Below, in pieces: positions 25,267 through 34,530 of a DNA stretch of 64,000 nucleotides. The stretch spans positions 6,635,501-6,699,500 of the forward strand of contig NZ_AP023262.1 of assembly GCF_016756615.1 (NCBI RefSeq). Direction: 5' to 3'. The position numbers were made by a program, and so were the translations under genes. The stretch's first letter is position 1. Each line of letters opens with the position of its first letter. The stretch comes from Mesorhizobium sp. L-8-3 (GTDB lineage Bacteria; Pseudomonadota; Alphaproteobacteria; Rhizobiales; Rhizobiaceae). The notes under the pieces are model-generated. The model worked only from the letters and a program-made list of their open reading frames with translations, was not told the origin of the DNA and ran no database searches.

Positions 25267-25420
25267 CCCCTCATCCGGCTGCCGCCACCTTCTCCCCGCA
25301 TCGCGGGGAGAAGACCGATGTCGCCACCGGTTTCGCCAATCGTCGGCGGTGCAGATCGAGCGCCGTCGTCACGGCCAGCGGTCTTCTCCCCGCGATGGTG
25401 GCGGCAGCCGGATGAGGGGC
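25267..25420. repeat. Palindromic repeat (CCCCTCATCCGGCTGCCGCC type)
   Basis: The left arm CCCCTCATCCGGCTGCCGCC...TTCTCCCCGC is at 25267-25300. The right arm is its reverse complement, ending GCCGGATGAGGGGC at 25420. It is a third variant of the intergenic repeats. The gap 25095-25629 has no gene. Confidence 0.85.
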
Positions 25421-25551
25421 GCGACCGTCGAAGCAGGCGGGCCCGGCTTGTTCCCCGGCCTGCTGCCAATAAAGCGCCGAACTGCTTGCCGCGATCAGAT
25501 CCACGCTTTCATCCACTATGGCGCCCGACGCCGGCGAGCGCTCTGTGCAAA

Positions 25552-25613
25552 CGCGCGGGCGCTCTCGTCTGTGCAGCGCGCGGGCGCTCTCGTCTGTGCA
25601 GCGCGCGGGCGCT
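25552..25613. repeat. 25-bp tandem repeat, two and a half copies
   Basis: The unit CGCGCGGGCGCTCTCGTCTG plus TGCAG is repeated exactly at 25552-25576 and 25577-25601. A 12-bp start of a third copy follows. It ends 16 bp before the transporter's start codon, inside its leader. Confidence 0.85.
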
Positions 25614-25629
25614 GTGGCATAACCGGGGC

Positions 25630-26592
25630 ATGGCGATACATTTCCTGGCGGTTCATCGCGACACGGTCGGGACGGAACAGGCGGCGGGCGATTCGCTTGC
25701 GGGCGCCTATTCCGTGGCGGTGCTGTGCTGGCTGCTGTCGGCCGGCGTCTATATCGCCGCGAAATGGGTCTCGACCGAAATGCCGCCCTGGGCGCTCTGC
25801 TTCTGGCGCGTGCTGATCGCCTGCGCGATCCTCTTGCCGATCGTGCATCGCCATTTCGGCGCCATGGCCGCGCTGGCGCGGGCGCGCCCGCTCGAACTCC
25901 TTGCCGTCGGCGGCATGGGGCTCGCGATCTGCCAGGGCATGATCTTCATCGGCCTCGAACATGCCGATGCCACCACGGCCGGCATCATCATCGCGCTGAT
26001 CCCGATCATCACCATGATACTCGCGCGCCTGATCCTGGCCGAGCCGATGGGACCCTGGCAGGCGATCGGATCGGTGCTTGCCTTTCTCGGGATCGTGGTC
26101 ATCCTCGTGAAGGGCAGCCCGGCCGCGCTGATGCGCCTCGACCTCAATCCCGGCGAATTGTGGATCGTTGCCGGCGCGTTCTTCTTCAGCCTCTATGCCG
26201 TGCTGCTCCGCCGGGCGAAATTCGAGGTGCAGCGGCTTCCGCTGCTGGTGCTGCTTCTGGGCGCAGCGGTGCTCACGTCGCTGCCCTTCTATCTCTACGA
26301 GCTTGCCTCCGACGAACGCGCGACGCTCAACGCCAGCGGGCTCATCGCGCTCGCCTATGTGGCGATCCCCGGCGGGGCGCTGATGTATTATCTCTTCAAT
26401 CGCAGCATCGAAGCCCTGGGCGCGAGCCGGGCGGGCGTATTCCTCTACGTCCAGACGATCTTCATCGCCGTGCTCGCCTATCTGATCCTCGGCGAGAAGC
26501 TGCAGACCTATCACCTCGAAGGCGCCGCACTCATCATCGCAGGCCTGCTTCTCGTCATCCTGCTCAAGCCGAAGACGCAAACTTCAGGCTAG
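25630..26592 (+). CDS. DMT-superfamily transporter (EamA family)
   Basis: A 320-residue inner-membrane protein with about ten transmembrane helices in two EamA repeats. The first repeat ends near GPWQAIGSVLAFLGIVVILV, the second near LEGAALIIAGLLLVILL. Such proteins export small metabolites or amino acids; substrate is unknown. The start is chosen at the ATG just after the tandem repeats; an upstream frame through the repeats is not credible. Confidence 0.9.
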   Translation: MAIHFLAVHRDTVGTEQAAGDSLAGAYSVAVLCWLLSAGVYIAAKWVSTEMPPWALCFWRVLIACAILLPIVHRHFGAMAALARARPLELLAVGGMGLAICQGMIFIGLEHADATTAGIIIALIPIITMILARLILAEPMGPWQAIGSVLAFLGIVVILVKGSPAALMRLDLNPGELWIVAGAFFFSLYAVLLRRAKFEVQRLPLLVLLLGAAVLTSLPFYLYELASDERATLNASGLIALAYVAIPGGALMYYLFNRSIEALGASRAGVFLYVQTIFIAVLAYLILGEKLQTYHLEGAALIIAGLLLVILLKPKTQTSG

Positions 26593-26682
26593 GGCGGAGG
26601 CGACCAAGGCCTGGGGGCGACCGCCGGGACCGGTGACGGTTGCGTGGAAGAGGTTTCCCGCGGCTCCGTCTGCTCCCGCCGG

Positions 26683-28602
26683 TCAGGCAGGCCGTTCCTT
26701 CGCGCGGTCCGGCGACTGTGCCGTCTCCGGCGCTTCGGCCTTCGCCAGTTCGGAAAGGAAGCGGTCCATGAGCGGCGAATTGCCGAACCTGCGGTAATCC
26801 CGTTCGGCCACAAGCGAGAATTTCGGATCGGCCACGAGCAATCGCGCCATCGTCGTCCGCGCCTCGTCGATTTCTCCCTGGTTGGCCTGGACGGCGGCCA
26901 GGATCAGAAGGCAGCTTGCTTCGGCCGGCGCGCGCAGGAGGCATTCCGCAAGCACCGTTTCGGCCTCGCTCACGCGACCCGCCGCGTAAAGCGCCTGCCC
27001 GTGCACATAGACATAATATTCGGGCGCCATCGGATGCAGACGCCGGGCACGCTCGGCGTTGGCGACGGCATCGTCATAGTCGCCGAACCGGACCTGGGCC
27101 TTTGCCAAAGCCATGAGGCTGTCCGGATCGTTCGGGTTGAGTTCGACCGATTGCCGGGCCGCCCTGATGCTTTCCTCGTACTCTCCCTTCGCGGCCAGAC
27201 CAAAGCTGAGCACCTGATATCCGATCGGCAGGTCGGGGCTGAGCCGTATCGACTGCCGCGCCTCGCTGAGCCCGATGTCGACGTCGGCCTGGGTTGCCCG
27301 GCCGCTGACGCCCTGGACGAAGTCGACAATGTAGGTCATTCCCAGATAGGCTCGGGCGGCGGCGTAGGCCGGATCGAGTTCGAGCGCCCGCTGATAGAGC
27401 GCGCGTGCCGCCAGCAACGAGGTTTCGTCGGACGATCCGTGCTTGTACCGGTCGCGCGCCTGAAGGACGAGGTCGTAGGCCTGCAGGCTTTCGGTCGGCC
27501 GGTCGGCGGCCTCGGCCGCTTCGGACTCGCGGACATAGGAAACGAGGTGCGCCACGATTTCGGAGGTCAGGTCGGTCTGGACCGCAAAGACATCCTCGAC
27601 CCGCCGATCGTAGCTGCGCGACCACAGGTGCGCTCCGCTTCGGGTGTCGATAAGCTGCGCGACGACGCGGAGCTGGTCGCCTTCGCGGCGCGCGCTGCCT
27701 TCGACGACATATCCGGCGCCGAGCCGGGCACCGATTTCGCGAATGTCGACGGCTTGTCCGCGAAAGGCGAATGACGAATTGCGGGCGATGACCTGAAGGT
27801 CGGCGTTCCGCGCCAGCTCGGTGGTGATATCTTCCGTGAGACCGTCGGCGAAATAGTTCTGACCCTGATCGCCGCTCATATTGTCGAAGGGAAGCACGGC
27901 GACGGAAGGCCGCGCGTCGGCGTTCCCGGCGCCGGATATCCAGGCCCAGGACGGCGCAACGCGGGCTGTCATGCCCGACAGCCACTGGTTTCCGGAGGCC
28001 GCGGCCGCAACCACGGCAAGGGCAGCCAGACCGCCGGCACAGGCCACCATCGCCCGGCGCCCGCCGGGCATGATGCCCCGCATCCAGCCCGCCGTCGCAC
28101 CCAGGCGCCGTTGCTTCGGCCTGACCACATAGACGTCGATCGCGTCGGGAAGGTTCTTCGCCTTGCGATGGCCTATGCGCTGGAAATACTGGTCGCGATT
28201 CCTGTCGGCGCTGCGCACGACCGCGGCGCTGACATAGATGCTGCCCGGCTCCGCCATGGCTTCGAGCCTTGCGGCGACGTTGACGCCGTCGCCGAAAACA
28301 TCCCCCTCCTCTTCGATGACGTCGCCCAGATTGAGCCCGATGCGAAGCTTGAGGGGCAGGTCGGCAAAGCCCTCCTGCATCTCGACCGCGGAATCGAGCG
28401 CCTGATTGACGCTGGGAAATGCCGCCAGGAAACCGTCGCCGGTGTTCTTGAACATCCGGCCGTTGTGGCGCTCGAAGACGGGCCGGATCACCTCGTCGAA
28501 GGCGCTGCGCAAACCTGCATAGGTTGCAGCCTCGTCCTCGGCCATGAGGCGGCTGTATCCGACGATGTCACCGGCGACAATGGCAGCAAGCCTACGTTCC
28601 AT
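26683..28602 (-). CDS. Class III adenylate/guanylate cyclase with membrane span and TPR repeats
   Basis: A 639-residue protein. The cyclase domain (1-165) has IVAGDIVGYSRLM, KNTGDGFLAAF and FGDGVNVAARLEA, so the metal and transition-state residues are intact. A transmembrane segment at about 188-210 (AMVACAGGLAALAVVAAAAS) follows. Then come a TolB-like domain (SVAVLPFDNMSGDQGQNYF) and several TPR units (for example RALELDPAYAAARAYLG). The ATG at MERRLAAIV was chosen by family. It has the same domain plan as the cyclase at 14562, apart from the membrane anchor. It is divergent from the AraC gene. Confidence 0.9.
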   Translation of the reverse strand: MERRLAAIVAGDIVGYSRLMAEDEAATYAGLRSAFDEVIRPVFERHNGRMFKNTGDGFLAAFPSVNQALDSAVEMQEGFADLPLKLRIGLNLGDVIEEEGDVFGDGVNVAARLEAMAEPGSIYVSAAVVRSADRNRDQYFQRIGHRKAKNLPDAIDVYVVRPKQRRLGATAGWMRGIMPGGRRAMVACAGGLAALAVVAAAASGNQWLSGMTARVAPSWAWISGAGNADARPSVAVLPFDNMSGDQGQNYFADGLTEDITTELARNADLQVIARNSSFAFRGQAVDIREIGARLGAGYVVEGSARREGDQLRVVAQLIDTRSGAHLWSRSYDRRVEDVFAVQTDLTSEIVAHLVSYVRESEAAEAADRPTESLQAYDLVLQARDRYKHGSSDETSLLAARALYQRALELDPAYAAARAYLGMTYIVDFVQGVSGRATQADVDIGLSEARQSIRLSPDLPIGYQVLSFGLAAKGEYEESIRAARQSVELNPNDPDSLMALAKAQVRFGDYDDAVANAERARRLHPMAPEYYVYVHGQALYAAGRVSEAETVLAECLLRAPAEASCLLILAAVQANQGEIDEARTTMARLLVADPKFSLVAERDYRRFGNSPLMDRFLSELAKAEAPETAQSPDRAKERPA

Positions 28603-28775
28603 GTCGTTGATCTCGAACCCGCCGCAGTGGTCAGGTAGCATGCGTCGGCCTGCCTGGCCATTCACGTCAGTGTGTCCGGGGCGGGGTTGCCCGGGCGGCC
28701 CGGTTCAAATCTAAGATGCACTTGGGCGAAAAAATCCGGCATCGGGCGGCTGCCGGAATCCAGCCAATTTTTGGG

Positions 28776-29666
28776 ATGGCGATGTCTTTCAAACCAATGT
28801 TCGGCGAGGGAAGCATAAAGGCCCGCGGAGATTCCGCCTCGCCGCTTCGCAGTGCCTCGTGGATCAACTCGTCGATAATCCTCGACAACCGGCGCTGGGA
28901 GTGCAGGGAAGCCGAACTGCGCTGGACGGCTCCCCATCATCTGGTCGTGCTGACCGAGGCGGGGCACACGTCGCAGACTTATGTCAGGTCCGACGGGAAG
29001 GATGTCTATGACGGCCGCGACCGGTCGGGGGACATCACCTTCGTTCCGGCCGGCGTCGAGCGCGAGGGCGTGTACCGCGACACGAAGCTATCCTACTCGG
29101 CGCTGTGGATCGATCCGGGCCTGGATCTGCCCGGCTGCGAATGCGCGGGCGACCTGCGCCTGCTGGTCAACGGCCGCGACGATGTGATCGCGTCGCTGTT
29201 GCGCGCGCTGTGCGCCGAGACGTCGCCCGGCCACAAGCCGTCGGCGGCCTATGTCGAACATTTGACGGCGCTGATCATGCTTCGGCTGGGCGCGCTGAAC
29301 AATGTCCGCAGGGGCGAGGCGCGCCGCGAACCGCTGTCGCGGCCCGCCTTGGCGCGCGTGCGGGACTATGTCCATGCCAATATCGGCTCCGACATATCGC
29401 TGAGCGAACTGGCCGAGGTCGCCGGCATGCGGGTCGACAGCTTCGCCCGGCGGTTCAAGGCGGCGACCGGGCTGGCACCCTATGCCTTCGTGATCGAGGA
29501 ACGCATCCGGCAGGCGGAGATCCTGCTGGGCGGAACCGACCAGGCGATCGGCAATGTCGCCATTCGCCTGGGCTTCTCCAGCCAGAGCCACTTCACCTCG
29601 ACATTCCGGCGCCTGAGGGGGATCGCTCCGCAGGCCTATCGGACGAACTTTATTCCCGAATCCTGA
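28776..29666 (+). CDS. AraC family transcriptional regulator
   Basis: About 296 residues. The N-terminal cupin-like sensor (about 30-170, with GDITFVPAGVEREGVY) is followed by two helix-turn-helix motifs (LSELAEVAGMRVDSFARRFKAATG and GNVAIRLGFSSQSHFTSTFRRLRGIAPQAYR). The start is uncertain; ATGs at 28716 and 28782 are also in frame. It lies directly upstream of and co-oriented with the aldehyde oxidoreductase genes, so it probably controls them. Confidence 0.88.
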   Translation: MAMSFKPMFGEGSIKARGDSASPLRSASWINSSIILDNRRWECREAELRWTAPHHLVVLTEAGHTSQTYVRSDGKDVYDGRDRSGDITFVPAGVEREGVYRDTKLSYSALWIDPGLDLPGCECAGDLRLLVNGRDDVIASLLRALCAETSPGHKPSAAYVEHLTALIMLRLGALNNVRRGEARREPLSRPALARVRDYVHANIGSDISLSELAEVAGMRVDSFARRFKAATGLAPYAFVIEERIRQAEILLGGTDQAIGNVAIRLGFSSQSHFTSTFRRLRGIAPQAYRTNFIPES

Positions 29667-29794
29667 CAAGCCCTCCGGTTTTTCGAAAGAAAGCCGCGGG
29701 TCACGTCACCATTTCGAGCTCCGGACGGCAGATCCGGTGCGCTTGCGGCATGCGGGCGAACCGGATCCCGTCGCGATGGAACCGGAGACAGCCC

Positions 29795-30451
29795 ATGAGA
29801 CATCCGAGCGACTGCGCAGCACTGACCCGCCGTACCTTGCTGGAGGGGAGCGCGGCCACCGGCCTGCTGCTGGCGGCCGGCCTGCCGGCGGCGGCGGCAT
29901 CCGCAACAGCCGCCCCGGCACCGGCACCGGCGCCGCTGCCGAAGATCGCGCTGCGGCTTACGATCAATGCCGAGGAGCGCGCTGCGGAACTCGACCCCCG
30001 GACGACGCTGCTCGACGCGCTGCGCAACCATCTTGCGCTTCCGGGATCGAAGAAGGGCTGCGACCACGGCCAGTGCGGCGCGTGCACGGTGCTGGTGAAC
30101 GGCCGCCGCATCAATGCCTGCCTGACGCTGGCCGCGATGCATGAGGGCGACGAAATCACCACGATCGAAGGACTTGCCGACGGCGACGACCTGCATCCGA
30201 TGCAGGCCGCCTTCATCGAGCGTGACGGCTTCCAGTGCGGCTATTGCACGCCGGGGCAGATCTGCTCGGCGGTGGCGATGCTGCGCGAGGCCGAGGCCGG
30301 CTGGCCAAGCCATGCCACCGCCGACGTGTCGGCCGGGACGCCGGCACTGACGGACGAGGAGATCCGCGAACGGATGAGCGGCAATATCTGCCGCTGCGCC
30401 GCCTATCCCAACATCGTCGCCGCCATTCGCGACGTCGTCGGGAGGGCGTGA
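29795..30451 (+). CDS. paoA: Aldehyde oxidoreductase, 2Fe-2S subunit with Tat signal (PaoA-like)
   Basis: A 218-residue protein. The N-terminus has a twin-arginine signal (TRRTLLEGSAATGLLLAAGL) for export of the folded complex to the periplasm. Two [2Fe-2S] domains follow: CDHGQCGACTVLVNGRRINAC (in parts, about 94-114) and CGYCTPGQIC with CRCAAYPN. It is the electron-transfer subunit of a xanthine-oxidase-family enzyme that oxidises aldehydes to acids. It starts a three-gene operon with the FAD and Mo subunits. Confidence 0.92.
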   Translation: MRHPSDCAALTRRTLLEGSAATGLLLAAGLPAAAASATAAPAPAPAPLPKIALRLTINAEERAAELDPRTTLLDALRNHLALPGSKKGCDHGQCGACTVLVNGRRINACLTLAAMHEGDEITTIEGLADGDDLHPMQAAFIERDGFQCGYCTPGQICSAVAMLREAEAGWPSHATADVSAGTPALTDEEIRERMSGNICRCAAYPNIVAAIRDVVGRA

Positions 30452-30454
30452 GTC

Positions 30455-31438
30455 ATGAGGATCTTCACCTATGAACGCGCAACCGACGAACGGCAGGCCG
30501 CGTCCGCGGTCGCGGCCCGGCCGGAATCGAGATTTATCAGCGGCGGCACCAATCTGCTCGACCTCATGAAGCTCGAGATCGAGCGGCCGGCGCATCTGGT
30601 CGACATAAGCCGGTTGCCGCTCGACCGGATAGAGGACACGCCCGACGGCGGACTTCGCGTCGGGGCGCAGGTCCGCAACAGCGACCTTGCGGCCGACCCG
30701 CGGGTCAGGGCACGCTATCCGGTCCTGTCCCAGGCGCTTCTTGCCGGGGCTTCCGGGCAGATCCGAAACAAGGCGTCCACCGGCGGCAATCTTCTGCAGC
30801 GTACGCGCTGCCTTTACTTCTACGACCGCAGCGTGCCGTGCAACAAGCGCGACCCCGGCTCGGGCTGCGCCGCCCTCGGGGGCTTCAACCGGATGAACGC
30901 CATACTGGGCGCCAGCGAGGCCTGCATCGCCGTGCATCCCTCCGACATGGCGGTGGCGCTGACCGCGCTCGACGCGCACGTCGAAACCGTATCGCCGGAG
31001 GGCGAAACGCGCATGATCCCGGCAGGCGACCTCCACAAGCTGCCGGGCAGCACGCCGCATATAGAAACCGAGCTCGCGCATGGCGAAATGATCACTGCCG
31101 TGACGGTGCCGCCCCCGCCGCCCGGCCGTCAGATCTATCGCAAGGTGCGTGACCGCGCCTCCTATGCTTTCGCGCTCGTGTCGGCTGCCGTGGTGATCGA
31201 TGTGGGCGGCGCTCATGTGCGAGGGGCCCGCATCGCCATGGGAGGCGTTGCGGCAAAGCCGTGGCGCGCCGACGAAGCCGAGCGCTGGCTCGTCGGCAAG
31301 GAGCTATCGGACCGGACTTTCGTCGCGGCGGCGGAAGCAGCACTCCAGGGTGCTGTCGGCCGCGGCGGCAACGATTTCAAGATTCCCCTGGCGAAGCGCA
31401 CGGTGCGGCATGCACTGGCCACCGCCGCAGAAGCGTGA
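30455..31438 (+). CDS. paoB: Aldehyde oxidoreductase, FAD-binding subunit (PaoB-like)
   Basis: A 327-residue protein. The FAD site motif is SGGTNLLDLMKLEIERP (about 30), and ASGQIRNKASTGGNLLQRTRC follows. Cysteines in RCLYFYDRSVPCNKRDPGSGC match the extra [4Fe-4S] insertion of E. coli PaoB. It starts 4 bp after paoA and passes electrons between the Fe-S and flavin centres. Confidence 0.92.
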   Translation: MRIFTYERATDERQAASAVAARPESRFISGGTNLLDLMKLEIERPAHLVDISRLPLDRIEDTPDGGLRVGAQVRNSDLAADPRVRARYPVLSQALLAGASGQIRNKASTGGNLLQRTRCLYFYDRSVPCNKRDPGSGCAALGGFNRMNAILGASEACIAVHPSDMAVALTALDAHVETVSPEGETRMIPAGDLHKLPGSTPHIETELAHGEMITAVTVPPPPPGRQIYRKVRDRASYAFALVSAAVVIDVGGAHVRGARIAMGGVAAKPWRADEAERWLVGKELSDRTFVAAAEAALQGAVGRGGNDFKIPLAKRTVRHALATAAEA

Positions 31439-31445
31439 GGCGACC

Positions 31446-33734
31446 ATGACCAAGAGCAGCGCGAAGACCACCGCGAAGACGGGCGGGAACCCGCCCCGCG
31501 GCTTCATCGGCCAGCCACTCGCCCGCGTGGACGGACCTCTCAAGGTGACAGGCCGCGCGACCTATGCCTATGAGCATGAGCACGGCGGCAGGCCTGCCTA
31601 TGGCCATATTCTCGGGGCCGCGATCGCGGTCGGCCGCATCGTCGGGATCGACACCACCGAGGCGGAGCGGGCGCCCGGCGTCATCAAGGTGATGACGCTC
31701 AGGAATGCCCCGGTGCAACCCGCGTTCGGCCCGCCGGTCACGCCGACCGTGCCGGAGGTCTTCACCCGCGCCCGGCCCATGCTCTCGACCGACCGGGTGC
31801 GGTACTACGATGAACCGGCGGCCCTCGTGGTGGCGGAGACCTTCGAGGCGGCCCGGGCGGCCGCTGGACTGATAAGGATCAGCTACGAAAGGGATGAAGG
31901 CGCCTTCGAACTGGCCGGACGCCTCGGCGAAGCATATGCGCCGGGGCGCACAAATGCGGGCTTCGAAACCGACAGCGCGATCGGCGATTTCGAGGGCGCG
32001 TTCGCAAGCGCCGCCGTCACGGTCGATACGACATACCGAACGCCCTACGCGCACCACAACCCGATGGAACCCCACGCGACGCTGGCCGTGTGGTCGGGCA
32101 ACCAATTGACGATCCATACGGGGGCGCAGACGCTCGCCAATTTTCAGGCCGGGCTCGCCAACACGCTTGGCATTCCGGCGGAAAATGTGCGCATCGTCAG
32201 CCCGTTCGTCGGCGGCGGCTTCGGCGCCAAGCTGATCGTCCACCCCGATACGGTGCTCGCGGCGATGGCAGCGAGGGAATTGCAGCGCCCGGTCAAGATC
32301 GCCCTGACGCGGCAGCAGATGTTCGCCAATGCCGGCCACCGCGCGGAGATGATCCATCAGATCCGCCTCGGCTCAGACGGCGACGGCCGCCTGACGGCGA
32401 TGGGCTACGATGTCTGGTCGGCGACCTCCCGCTTCGAAGAGTTCTGCGAGCAGACCGCGGTCTTTGCCCGCTCGCTCTACGCGGCGCCGAACCGGCTGAC
32501 CCGTCACCGGCTGGTCCCCGTCGACCTCAATCGCGGCGAATGGATGCGCTCGCCGGGCGAAGCGCCGGGCATGCTCGCCTTCGAATGCGCCATGGACGAA
32601 CTCGCCGACCGTCTCGGCCTCGACCCGATCGAACTGCGCCGCCGCAACGAACCGGCCGAGGACCCGGAACGGGGCGTCCCGTTTGCGACGCGCAACCTCG
32701 TCGCCTGCATGGAGGAAGGTGCGCGCCGCTTCGGCTGGGAACGGCGCGGCGCGACGCCGGCGCGTGTGCAGGAGGGGCGAAAGCTCATCGGCCTGGGCAT
32801 GGCCGCCGCCATCCGGCCGAACTATATCGGCGGCGCCGCCGCCCGGGTCGCCATCGACGCGACGGGCGATGTGACCGTCCGCCTCGACATGACCGATATC
32901 GGGACCGGCACCTACACGATCCTGACCCAGATCGCGGCCGACGTCCTGGGCGTTCCCCTCTCCGCGGTGAGGGTCGAACTTGGCGACTCAAGCTTCCCGC
33001 GCACGGCGGGCTCGGGCGGCTCGTGGGGTGCGGCAAGCTCCGGTTCGGCCGTCCACGACGCCTGCTCGAAACTGAGAGAGAAGATCGTCCAGGCGGCATT
33101 GCCGGGTGACGACGCAGCCGGCACGGAGGCGAGCTTCGCCGGAGGGGAGGTCCGGATCGGCGGCCGGGCCGAGCGCCTTTCCGATCTCCTTCGCCGCGTC
33201 GCTCCCGACGGCATCGAGGCGGAAGGGGCGGTTCAGCCCTTCAGGCAGAACGATCTCTACAAGGACTGGTCCCAGCATTCATACGGCGCGCATTTCGCCG
33301 AGGTCGCGGTCGATTGCGACACGGGAGAAATCCGTGTGCGGCGCATGCTCGCCGTGATCGGAGCGGGCCGAATCCTCAACGCAAAGACCGCCCGCTCGCA
33401 AATTCTCGGCGGCATGGCCTGGGGTCTGGGCGCGGCGCTCATGGAGAATACGGTGCTCGACCGGCATCACGGTCATTTCATCAACCACGATCTGGCGGAG
33501 TACCACGTCGCGGTGAACGGCGACGTGCCCGACATGGAGGTGGTGTTTCTGGAGGAGCACGACGACAAGGCCAATCCGCTGGGAGCGAAGGGTCTGGGCG
33601 AACTCGGCGTCTGCGGCGCCGGCGCGGCGGTCGCCAACGCCGTCTACAACGCAACCGGCGTGCGCGTGCGCGAATATCCGATCACCCTGGACAAGCTGCT
33701 GCCGCATCTGCCGACGGCTGCTATCCAGTGGTGA
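31446..33734 (+). CDS. paoC: Aldehyde oxidoreductase, molybdenum-binding subunit (PaoC-like)
   Basis: A 762-residue catalytic subunit. It opens GFIGQPLARVDGPLKVTGRATYA and carries the Mo-cofactor regions FVGGGFGAKL, GEWMRSPGEAPGMLAFE and GSGGSWGAASSGSAV. The catalytic Glu is in GAKGLGELGVCGAGA near the C-terminus. The enzyme would detoxify aldehydes in the periplasm with broad range. No PaoD/XdhC-type cofactor chaperone gene follows; the next gene is an opposing TetR regulator. Confidence 0.93.
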   Translation: MTKSSAKTTAKTGGNPPRGFIGQPLARVDGPLKVTGRATYAYEHEHGGRPAYGHILGAAIAVGRIVGIDTTEAERAPGVIKVMTLRNAPVQPAFGPPVTPTVPEVFTRARPMLSTDRVRYYDEPAALVVAETFEAARAAAGLIRISYERDEGAFELAGRLGEAYAPGRTNAGFETDSAIGDFEGAFASAAVTVDTTYRTPYAHHNPMEPHATLAVWSGNQLTIHTGAQTLANFQAGLANTLGIPAENVRIVSPFVGGGFGAKLIVHPDTVLAAMAARELQRPVKIALTRQQMFANAGHRAEMIHQIRLGSDGDGRLTAMGYDVWSATSRFEEFCEQTAVFARSLYAAPNRLTRHRLVPVDLNRGEWMRSPGEAPGMLAFECAMDELADRLGLDPIELRRRNEPAEDPERGVPFATRNLVACMEEGARRFGWERRGATPARVQEGRKLIGLGMAAAIRPNYIGGAAARVAIDATGDVTVRLDMTDIGTGTYTILTQIAADVLGVPLSAVRVELGDSSFPRTAGSGGSWGAASSGSAVHDACSKLREKIVQAALPGDDAAGTEASFAGGEVRIGGRAERLSDLLRRVAPDGIEAEGAVQPFRQNDLYKDWSQHSYGAHFAEVAVDCDTGEIRVRRMLAVIGAGRILNAKTARSQILGGMAWGLGAALMENTVLDRHHGHFINHDLAEYHVAVNGDVPDMEVVFLEEHDDKANPLGAKGLGELGVCGAGAAVANAVYNATGVRVREYPITLDKLLPHLPTAAIQW

Positions 33735-33856
33735 AGGCTTGACGTCTGGTGCCCGACGCGGACGGCTGCTCCGGGTGGAGACGGCCGCCCGCTGCGGCCG
33801 GCACGAACGGCCGCCATGCGGAACGAACGGCGATTGATCGAAAGCCGATATTCTCT

Positions 33857-34435
33857 TCACGAGCCGCCATTGTCGGGCTTCGGCTCTCTCTGGTCCTGCG
33901 CGTCGAGCCAGGCTCGCGTCTCAGTGAGGACCTCGTTCGAAAGTTCTGAATCGTCGCTCATGCGCGCCAAAATGAGGGCGCCCACCATGGCGGCCCAACT
34001 GCCGATCGCGGCGCGGCGCCTATATGCCTGACCCGAGCCAGGGGCGACCTGGCTGAGGCGCTCGATCTGACGCTTGAGCCCCGCTGTCATCTCGGCGCGG
34101 GCTCCGCCGGGCTGGCGGATGATCTCCGACGCGAGCGCAGCAACCGGACAGCCGCAAGCGAAATTGTCTCGGTGCTCGGGTGACAGATATTGCTCCGCAA
34201 GGGTCGCCAGATCGACGGATGGCGGCTCGGTTTCCCCCTGTAGTTCGGCCAAGGTCCGGGCGATCAGATCATCCTTGTTCTTGAAATAGCCGTAGAACCC
34301 GCCATGCGTGAGCCCGGCCGCTTTCATGACATCCGTTACGGTGACGGCGTCAAAGCCACGCTCACGGAACAGCCGACCGGCGGCTTCCAGAATGGTTCGC
34401 TTGTTCTCCAGGACCTGCTGCCGGCTCACTCTCAT
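33857..34435 (-). CDS. TetR family transcriptional regulator
   Basis: A 192-residue protein. The N-terminal helix-turn-helix is TVTDVMKAAGLTHGGFYGYFKNKDDL (about 30-58). The C-terminal ligand domain has FACGCPVAALASEI, as in the LmrA/YxaF-like branch. It is divergent from a short-chain dehydrogenase gene with two near-identical palindromes between them. It probably represses that gene and itself. Confidence 0.92.
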   Translation of the reverse strand: MRVSRQQVLENKRTILEAAGRLFRERGFDAVTVTDVMKAAGLTHGGFYGYFKNKDDLIARTLAELQGETEPPSVDLATLAEQYLSPEHRDNFACGCPVAALASEIIRQPGGARAEMTAGLKRQIERLSQVAPGSGQAYRRRAAIGSWAAMVGALILARMSDDSELSNEVLTETRAWLDAQDQREPKPDNGGS

Positions 34436-34467
34436 CGTCGTCTCCTCGGATTCCGATTGACATATAC

Positions 34468-34507
34468 ATGATGGTCATCATATATCAAAATACATGATGG
34501 TTATCAT
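34468..34507. promoter_or_regulatory. Tandem operators for the TetR regulator
   Basis: ATGATGGTCATCAT at 34468-34481 is a perfect 6-bp inverted repeat. ATGATGGTTATCAT at 34494-34507 is a one-base variant 26 bp further on. Both are preceded by ATAC. They fill the gap between the TetR and dehydrogenase start codons. Confidence 0.75.
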
Positions 34508-34530
34508 GAATAAGGCATAGGAGCATTCTC

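Noticed and set aside
25552..25613. CRISPR-like repeat
   Set aside because: Units are directly abutting with no spacers and only two and a half copies; no cas genes are present.
29636..31216. 526-residue minus-strand frame
   Set aside because: Antisense to paoA and paoB, which have clear cofactor motifs.
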